DNA of 10,963 bases from Desulfovibrio sp. Its GTDB lineage: Bacteria; Desulfobacterota; Desulfovibrionia; Desulfovibrionales; Desulfovibrionaceae. Under the pieces are notes generated by a model. The model worked only from the letters and a program-made list of their open reading frames with translations, searched no databases and was not told the origin of the DNA. The position numbers were made by a program, and so were the translations under genes. Location of the stretch: positions 1 through 10,963 of the forward strand of contig JAITEY010000105.1 of assembly GCA_031281815.1 (NCBI GenBank), read 5' to 3'. This document shows, piece after piece, positions 6,246-10,963 of this stretch (position 1 is its first letter; every line of letters starts with the position of its first letter).

Positions 6246-7547
6246 ATGGATTGGCAGCAGCATATCACCCGCAACACCGTCACCCCGGAAAAAGCCGTTG
6301 AATCTGTGAAATCCGGCGACCGCGTGGTATTCGCCCATGCGGCGGGGTCGCCGGAGTCCCTGGTCAAGGCCCTGGTCGCCGCAGGCCCTTCTCTGCGCGA
6401 TGTGGAGATTGTACACATGGTGGCGCTCAACGACAGTCCTTACTGTAAACCCGAATACCGGGAAAATTTCCGGTTCAACGGCCTCTACCTGAGCGGCGGC
6501 ACGCGCGCCGCCGTCGCGGAGGGCCGGGCCGACTACACTCCTACCTTTTTCATGCAGATTCCCGACCTGTTCCGGGAAAAGACCCTCCCTGTGGATGTCG
6601 CCCTGATTACCGTGTCGCCGCCGGACGACCAAGGCAGGGTCAGCCTCGGGGTTTCCGTGGACTACACCAGGCAGGCCGCCCTCAGCGCCGGGCTGACCAT
6701 CGCCGAAATCAATCCCAATATGCCGTATATCGGGGGCGGCGCGCTTCTGGACGCCAAGGAGGTGGATATCTTCGTCCGGTCCGAAGAGCCGCTTCTGGAA
6801 CTCAGCCCGCCCGTCATCGGCGAGGTGGAGTCCACTATCGGCCGCAATATAGTGGGACTCATCGCGGACGGGGCCTGCCTGCAACTCGGCATCGGCGCCA
6901 TTCCGGATGCCGTGCTGCACTCTCTGGGCGACAAAAAGGACCTGGGCATCCACTCCGAAATGGTTTCCGACGGCGTCATGGCCCTTGTGGATAAGGGCGT
7001 GATCAACTGCAAGCGCAAAACCCTGCATCCGGGCAAGATTGTCATCGCCTTTGCCATGGGCAGCAAAAAGTTCTATAAATGGATGGACCACAATCCGATG
7101 CTCGAGGGATATCCCGTTGATTACGTCAACGATCCGCGTGTTATCGGGCAGAACGACAACCTTGTTTCCATCAATTCCGCGCTTTCTGTGGACCTTCTGG
7201 GGCAGGTGGCCGCGGACAGCATGGGTCCGAAGCAATTCTCCGGCGTGGGCGGGCAGGTGGATTTCGTCCGGGGCGCCCGCTTTTCCAAAGGCGGCCGCAG
7301 CATTATCGCCATGCCGGCCACGGCGTCCAAGGGCAAAATCTCCCGCATCTGCGGCGCCTTTGACCTCGGCCAGCCCGTTACGACCTCGCGGCATGACGTG
7401 GACACCATCGTTACGGAACACGGCGTGGCGGAACTGAGAGGCAAGCACAACCTGAACCGGGCGCGGGCGCTCATCGCCGTCGCCGCGCCGGAATTTCGCG
7501 AAGACCTGACGCGGCAGGCCCTTGAGATTTACGGATGGCGGTTGTGA
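6246..7547 (+). CDS. abfT: 4-hydroxybutyrate CoA-transferase, copy 2
   Basis: Second CoA-transferase of the cluster, with the same 433-residue length, catalytic E238 in LGIHSEM and GVGGQVDFVRGA segment as copy 1. Differences from copy 1 are scattered in the N-terminal two thirds (for example residues 104-113 and 178-193) and in a short cluster shortly after the GKISR motif, where copy 2 reads GAFDLGQP and copy 1 AALVPGQA. The core motifs are unchanged, so both are probably active. The reading frame is open further upstream to 6066, but the true start is ATG 6246: it aligns with copy 1 (MDWQQHI), has AGGAGG (6235-6240) five bases before it, and lies downstream of the sigma-54 promoter. It heads the unit with the lactonase and the 4-hydroxybutyryl-CoA dehydratase, which supports 4-hydroxybutyrate as acceptor. 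Confidence 0.92.
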   Translation: MDWQQHITRNTVTPEKAVESVKSGDRVVFAHAAGSPESLVKALVAAGPSLRDVEIVHMVALNDSPYCKPEYRENFRFNGLYLSGGTRAAVAEGRADYTPTFFMQIPDLFREKTLPVDVALITVSPPDDQGRVSLGVSVDYTRQAALSAGLTIAEINPNMPYIGGGALLDAKEVDIFVRSEEPLLELSPPVIGEVESTIGRNIVGLIADGACLQLGIGAIPDAVLHSLGDKKDLGIHSEMVSDGVMALVDKGVINCKRKTLHPGKIVIAFAMGSKKFYKWMDHNPMLEGYPVDYVNDPRVIGQNDNLVSINSALSVDLLGQVAADSMGPKQFSGVGGQVDFVRGARFSKGGRSIIAMPATASKGKISRICGAFDLGQPVTTSRHDVDTIVTEHGVAELRGKHNLNRARALIAVAAPEFREDLTRQALEIYGWRL

Positions 7548-7701
7548 ATCCGGCTGGTCTTTCGCGGCAGGCCCTTGAGATTTACGGCCGGCAATTGTGA
7601 ATCCGGCTGGTCTTTTGCAGTAGGCCCTCGAGATTTACGGCCGGCAATTGTGAATCCGGCTGGTCTTTCGCAGGAGGCCCTTGAGATTTACGGCCGGCAA
7701 T
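7517..7701 (+). repeat. 53-bp tandem repeat derived from the 3' end of the second abfT
   Basis: Period 53 bp, units starting at 7517, 7570, 7623 and 7676 (the last partial, about 25 bases). Unit 1 is the last 31 bases of the CoA-transferase gene plus the 22 bases after its stop. Units 2-4 repeat this outside the gene and share a variant (GGCCGGCAATTG in place of GGATGGCGGTTG), so they were amplified from one altered unit. A GCCGG...CCGGC inverted repeat (11-base loop) occurs in units 2 and 3. The array fills most of the 196-base gap before the lactonase. Confidence 0.92.
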
Positions 7702-7743
7702 GAGAACCATGCCGGCAACATCTTACCGAAGGAGAAGCAGACC

Positions 7744-8523
7744 ATGAAGTTGTATCTTTTTGAAAGCGGTATCCTACGCAGCTACAAGCACTATTTCACT
7801 TTTGCCGTGGACGTTGGGAAGGAGTTCAACGTGCCCGTTCCCTTCGTACTCATTGATCACCCCAAGGGCAAGGTGCTTTTCGACACCGGCAACGCTCTCG
7901 AGGTGGTGGACCACAAGCAGGAGCACTGGGGAGGGATACTCGCCGCCTATGATCCGGTGATGACCAAGGAACAGTGGTGCGTCAACGCCGTGCGCAGCAT
8001 CGGCATCAGCCCCGACGACATCCGCTGTGTCATTCTTTCCCATCTGCATCTCGACCATGCCGGCGGCGTGGGACAGTTCCCCAATGCCAAGTATATCGTG
8101 CAGCGGGACGAAATCCACTATGCCCTTACCCCCGATTCCTTTATGCTCGGAGCCTATATCCGGAAAGACTTCGACAAGCCGGTGGACTGGTTCTTCCTGC
8201 ACGGATGGGAAGACGACAAATTCGATCTCTTCGGAGACGGCAGCATCGTCACCTACTTCACCCCCGGTCATACCCCCGGCCATCAGTCCCTGATGGTCAA
8301 CCTGCCCAAGACCGGAAAATTGTTTTTTGCCGCGGATTCCTGCTATACGGACGAGAATATTGAAAAGAACCTGTTGCCGGGTCTGGCCTGGAACTTCGGC
8401 GACTGTGAGCGGACCATGCGGAGAATCCGCCACCTCCGGGATGAGGAAGGCGCCCGCATCGTCGCCGGCCACGATCCCCTGGCCTGGAAACAGTACAAAC
8501 AAGCTCCTCAATTTTATGAATAA
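7744..8523 (+). CDS. metallo-beta-lactamase-fold lactonase (AiiA/AttM-BlcC type), probable gamma-butyrolactone hydrolase
   Basis: 259-residue zinc hydrolase of the lactonase family. The dinuclear metal site is complete: HLHLDH (H100, H102, D104, H105), H176 in YFTPGHTPGH, D198 in FFAADSCYT and H243 in VAGHDP. Y201 matches the catalytic tyrosine of AiiA. Length fits AiiA/AttM (about 250-265). Similar proteins are often labelled N-acyl-homoserine lactonases, but AttM/BlcC of Agrobacterium opens gamma-butyrolactone to 4-hydroxybutyrate. The neighbours here all process 4-hydroxybutyrate, so that reaction is the better prediction (inference). Start: ATG 7744 with AAGGAG (7729-7734) upstream; the frame stays open to 7681 but that part is tandem-repeat sequence. 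It lies 51 bases before abfD. No signal peptide, so it acts in the cytoplasm. Confidence 0.85.
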   Translation: MKLYLFESGILRSYKHYFTFAVDVGKEFNVPVPFVLIDHPKGKVLFDTGNALEVVDHKQEHWGGILAAYDPVMTKEQWCVNAVRSIGISPDDIRCVILSHLHLDHAGGVGQFPNAKYIVQRDEIHYALTPDSFMLGAYIRKDFDKPVDWFFLHGWEDDKFDLFGDGSIVTYFTPGHTPGHQSLMVNLPKTGKLFFAADSCYTDENIEKNLLPGLAWNFGDCERTMRRIRHLRDEEGARIVAGHDPLAWKQYKQAPQFYE

Positions 8524-8574
8524 CCGACTGCCCAACCGGCAAAACAACAACTTCAATAACAGAGAGGTATCACC

Positions 8575-10023
8575 ATGGCTATGATGACCGGCGACCAATA
8601 TGTTGAAAGCATACGCAAACTGAAGATGAAAATCTTTCTGTTCGGTGAACAAATCGACAATCCCGTCGACAACCCCATCCTGCGCCCCTCTCTGAACTCG
8701 GTCAAGGCGACCTATGATCTGGCGGCGCAGGCGGAATACGAAGACCTGATGACCGTCAAGTCGCATCTCACCGGCAAGCCCGTCAACCGTTTCTGTCACA
8801 TTCACCACAGCACGGACGACCTTGTCAAAAAGGTCAAAATGCAGCGCCTGTGCGGACAAAAAACAGCTTCATGTTTTCAGCGCTGCGTCGGCATGGACGC
8901 CTTTAACTCCCTGTTCAGCACCACCTTTGAATGTGATAAAAAGCACGGCACCAAGTATCACCGGAACTTTCTCGAGTTTTTGAAAGAAGCCCAGGAGAAG
9001 GACTGGACCGTGGACGGCGCCATGACCGATCCCAAGGGGGACCGCGGTCTTTCCCCCGGCAAGCAGGCGGATCCGGATCTCTACCTGCACGTCGTGGAAC
9101 GGCGCAAGGACGGCATCGTCGTGCGCGGGGCCAAGGCGCATCAGACCGGCATCGTGAACTCCCACGAAGTCATCGTCATGCCCACCATCGCCATGACTCC
9201 CGAAGACAAGGACTACGCCGTGTCCTTCGCGGTTCCCCTGGATTCGGAAAACCTGTTCATGATTGTCGGACGCCAGTCCTGCGACACCAGGAAGCTGGAA
9301 GGCGGCACCCTCGACGTGGGCAACTGTGAATTCGGGGGCATGGAAGCCTTGACCATCTTTGACAATGTGTTTGTACCCAACGACCGGATTTTCCTGAATG
9401 GGGAAACCGACTTTTCCGGCATGCTCGTGGAACGTTTCGCCGGCTACCACCGCCAGAGTTACGGCGGCTGCAAAGTCGGCGTGGGCGATGTGCTCATCGG
9501 CGCCGCCGCCCTGGCGGCGGATTACAACGGGGCGCACAAGGCCAGCCATGTGAAAGACAAGATCATTGAAATGACCCATCTCAACGAGACGCTGTACTCC
9601 AGCGGCATTGCCTGTTCCGCCGAGGGGTTCAAGACGGAATCCGGCAATTACCTCATTGATTTGCTGCTGGCCAACGTCTGTAAGCAGAACGTGACACGTT
9701 TCCCCTATGAAATCACTAGGTTGGCAGAAGACATCGCCGGCGGCCTCATGGTCACGGCGCCGTCGGAAAAGGACCTGCGCGACCCGAAACTCGGTCCCTA
9801 CGTTGATAAATACCTGCGCGGCGTGGCTTCCGTGCCGACGGAGACCAGGCTGAAGATCCTGCGTCTGATCGAAAATCTGACCTTGGGAACCGCGGCCGTG
9901 GGCTACCGCACCGAATCCATGCACGGCGCGGGGTCTCCCCAGGCGCAACGCATCATGATTGCCCGCCAGGGGAATGTTGAAATGAAGAAGAAGCTCGCCA
10001 AGGCCATCGCCAAGATTGAATAA
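8575..10023 (+). CDS. abfD: 4-hydroxybutyryl-CoA dehydratase / vinylacetyl-CoA delta-isomerase
   Basis: Homotetrameric [4Fe-4S]/FAD enzyme that dehydrates 4-hydroxybutyryl-CoA by a ketyl-radical mechanism and isomerises vinylacetyl-CoA, giving crotonyl-CoA. The 482-residue sequence is very close to the Clostridium aminobutyricum protein as I recall it. The cluster ligands are C100 and C104 in TASCFQRCVGMDAF, and H292 and C299 in YHRQSYGGCK. Other active-site residues are also seen: T191 in AKAHQTG, Y296, K300 and E447 in YRTESMHGAG. The loop before the C-terminal helices (about 397-420) is several residues shorter than in C. aminobutyricum. ATG 8575 has AGAGAGG (8561-8567) seven bases before it. 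The enzyme is oxygen-sensitive in known cases, so the host should be anaerobic. Some archaea use this family in carbon fixation, but the transferase and transporter here argue for degradation. Confidence 0.97.
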   Translation: MAMMTGDQYVESIRKLKMKIFLFGEQIDNPVDNPILRPSLNSVKATYDLAAQAEYEDLMTVKSHLTGKPVNRFCHIHHSTDDLVKKVKMQRLCGQKTASCFQRCVGMDAFNSLFSTTFECDKKHGTKYHRNFLEFLKEAQEKDWTVDGAMTDPKGDRGLSPGKQADPDLYLHVVERRKDGIVVRGAKAHQTGIVNSHEVIVMPTIAMTPEDKDYAVSFAVPLDSENLFMIVGRQSCDTRKLEGGTLDVGNCEFGGMEALTIFDNVFVPNDRIFLNGETDFSGMLVERFAGYHRQSYGGCKVGVGDVLIGAAALAADYNGAHKASHVKDKIIEMTHLNETLYSSGIACSAEGFKTESGNYLIDLLLANVCKQNVTRFPYEITRLAEDIAGGLMVTAPSEKDLRDPKLGPYVDKYLRGVASVPTETRLKILRLIENLTLGTAAVGYRTESMHGAGSPQAQRIMIARQGNVEMKKKLAKAIAKIE

Positions 10024-10041
10024 CGGGCGTCGAGGCGTGCG

Positions 10042-10081
10042 CCCCTCCGCGGCCGGTCCTCTCTCCCCGACCGCGGAGGGG
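10042..10081 (+). terminator. strong hairpin after abfD, overlapping the next ribosome binding site
   Basis: CCCCTCCGCGG (10042-10052) pairs perfectly with CCGCGGAGGGG (10071-10081); CGG/CCG inside the loop can extend it by 3 bp. What follows is TTGTTG rather than a T-run, so termination would be partial at best. The right arm contains GGAGGGG, the only good Shine-Dalgarno for the next gene, so the stem should also mask that site. Confidence 0.55.
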
Positions 10082-10091
10082 TTGTTGCCGC

Positions 10092-10403
10092 ATGTCCCGC
10101 TTCGGCACCAATTCCATGCCCAAAAGAATACGCGTCAAATATTGCGGCGGGTGCAACCCCCGGTATGACCGGACCGCAGTAGCGGCGAAACTGCGTGCTG
10201 CGTTTCCCGAGGCCGTTGTCGCAGAGACGGCCGGCGACGAGCCGGACCATTTTGTGGCCGTCGTCTGCGGTTGCCTCGTAGCCTGCGCCCGGCACGGCGA
10301 GTTGAACGGACGCGCCGGCAAGGCTATCATGACCTCGGAAAAGGAATACGAACCCCTTGCCGCGGCTGTTCGCGCCTCCCTGGAAAGGGAACGCGAACAG
10401 TAA
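10092..10403 (+). CDS. small five-cysteine protein, CGGCNPRYDR type, function unknown
   Basis: 103-residue soluble protein with no signal peptide or membrane segment. Five cysteines stand out: C18 and C21 in KYCGGCNPRYDR, and C59, C61 and C65 in VAVVCGCLVACA. Between them is an alpha/beta-like stretch (about 28-58). The arrangement suggests a metal or Fe-S site, or a thioredoxin-like redox role, but no function is established to my knowledge. I recall similar short proteins with the CGGCNPRYDR motif in other anaerobes. Start chosen at ATG 10092, ten bases after GGAGGGG (10075-10081); an internal ATG at 10116 (MPKRIRVKYCGG) has no Shine-Dalgarno but would give a more compact N-terminus. It sits between abfD and the crotonase on the same strand with gaps of 68 and 59 bases, so it is likely a member of the operon. 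A role in maturing or protecting the dehydratase cluster is only speculation. Confidence 0.75.
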   Translation: MSRFGTNSMPKRIRVKYCGGCNPRYDRTAVAAKLRAAFPEAVVAETAGDEPDHFVAVVCGCLVACARHGELNGRAGKAIMTSEKEYEPLAAAVRASLEREREQ

Positions 10404-10429
10404 GCGACTCCCCCTTTCTTTCCAAATCT

Positions 10430-10448
10430 CCCGGCCTGCCCTGCCGGG
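10430..10448 (+). other. hairpin upstream of the crotonase ribosome binding site
   Basis: CCCGGC, loop CTGCCCT, GCCGGG: a perfect 6-bp stem ending two bases before the Shine-Dalgarno AAGGAGA (10451-10457). No T-run follows, so it is unlikely to terminate. Confidence 0.45.
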
Positions 10449-10462
10449 GCAAGGAGATCGCC

Positions 10463-10963
10463 ATGTCCGCCGCCTATGAAAACCGGCTTATTCTTGTGGA
10501 AAAGACAGAGTCCTTTGTCGCCCTGGTTACCCTGAACAATCCCCCCATGAACCTGAACAGCATCGCCGCCCTGCAGGAGCTCGGCGAGGTCTTCCGCAAG
10601 CTGGAAAAAGACCCCGACGCGCGCGTCGTCGTCCTGACCGGCGCAGGCGGCAAAGCCTTTAACGCGGGGTCGGATCTCGCCGGTTTCCGGGAAATGGCGG
10701 GCAATTTTACCGAAAAGAAATTCAAGATGGAAACGGACGTGATGAATACCGTCGAGTTCATCAGCAAACCCACCATCTGCGCCGTCGAAGGCTATTGTCT
10801 GGGCGGCGGTCTGGAACTGGCCTGTTGCTGCGACATCCGCATTGCGTCGGAAACGGCGCAATTCGCCCAGCCGGAAATCAATCTCGGGCTGTACCCGGCG
10901 GCGGGAGGTCTCTACCGGTTGCCCAAGATCATCGGCCTTCCGCAGGCGCTGGAGATGATGTAC
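10463..10963 (+). CDS. enoyl-CoA hydratase (crotonase family), 3' end outside the window
   Basis: The first 167 residues of a crotonase-fold protein; the frame is open to the last base, so roughly the last 90-100 residues of a normal-length enzyme are missing. Hydration of crotonyl-CoA to 3-hydroxybutyryl-CoA is the expected reaction. Both catalytic glutamates of true hydratases are present: E118 in YCLGGGLELA and E138 in AQPEINLG. The oxyanion-hole segments NAGSDL (67-72) and GGG (114-116) are in place. The start at ATG 10463 follows AAGGAGA (10451-10457). The position after abfD fits the next step of the route from 4-hydroxybutyryl-CoA to acetyl-CoA. Other crotonase activities, such as isomerase, cannot be excluded from this part alone. 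Confidence 0.9.
   Translation, partial: MSAAYENRLILVEKTESFVALVTLNNPPMNLNSIAALQELGEVFRKLEKDPDARVVVLTGAGGKAFNAGSDLAGFREMAGNFTEKKFKMETDVMNTVEFISKPTICAVEGYCLGGGLELACCCDIRIASETAQFAQPEINLGLYPAAGGLYRLPKIIGLPQALEMMY

Noticed and set aside
5527..7474. Long minus-strand open frames opposite both CoA-transferases, similar to each other
   Set aside because: They are shadows of two paralogous genes with GC-rich third positions. They lack start signals and recognisable domains.
7517..7701. CRISPR-like array
   Set aside because: Units are directly adjacent with a 53-bp period and no unique spacers, and they derive from the abfT 3' end. No cas genes are present.
7681..7743. N-terminal extension of the lactonase starting with TTG
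   Set aside because: The extension is translated tandem-repeat sequence. ATG 7744 has a good Shine-Dalgarno and gives the normal family N-terminus.
7517..7743. Transposon remnant or insertion sequence scar
   Set aside because: No transposase fragment, no terminal inverted repeats and no target duplication. Local slippage or unequal exchange explains the repeats.

Overview
The window is a GC-rich stretch from an anaerobic bacterium. All genes lie on the + strand. The content points to fermentation or anaerobic respiration of a C4 hydroxy acid: an oxygen-sensitive [4Fe-4S]/FAD 4-hydroxybutyryl-CoA dehydratase, 4-hydroxybutyrate-type CoA-transferases, an enoyl-CoA hydratase, a TRAP transporter and sigma-54 control. 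A Gram-negative anaerobe such as a Desulfovibrio/Bilophila-like or Synergistota-like organism would fit. No rRNA or housekeeping marker is present, so taxonomy is a guess.

Layout. (1) 1-1232: the 3' part of a PAS/AAA+/Fis-type sigma-54 activator gene, closed by an intrinsic terminator at about 1242-1264. (2) 1303-1543: a regulatory module with two 18-bp palindromic activator sites and a -24/-12 promoter. (3) 1544-4500: dctP, dctQ and dctM of a TRAP transporter, then a structured gap and the first 4-hydroxybutyrate CoA-transferase (4652-5953). (4) 6004-6245: a second copy of the regulatory module, with the two activator sites 67 bp apart exactly as in the first, and its own -24/-12 promoter. 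(5) 6246-10963: a second CoA-transferase (about 87% identical to the first), a 53-bp tandem repeat made from its own 3' end, an AiiA/AttM-type lactonase, 4-hydroxybutyryl-CoA dehydratase, a small five-cysteine protein of unknown function, and an enoyl-CoA hydratase cut by the window edge.

Reading of the locus (inference). gamma-Butyrolactone or 4-hydroxybutyrate is taken up, the latter plausibly by the TRAP system. The lactonase opens the lactone to 4-hydroxybutyrate and AbfT charges it with CoA. AbfD converts 4-hydroxybutyryl-CoA to crotonyl-CoA through vinylacetyl-CoA. The crotonase hydrates crotonyl-CoA to 3-hydroxybutyryl-CoA on the way to acetyl-CoA. The activator upstream is the obvious candidate to switch on both transcription units through the twin modules. 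A lactonase joined to the radical-type dehydratase route would be an anaerobic counterpart of the aerobic AttM/BlcC pathway, which goes through succinic semialdehyde.
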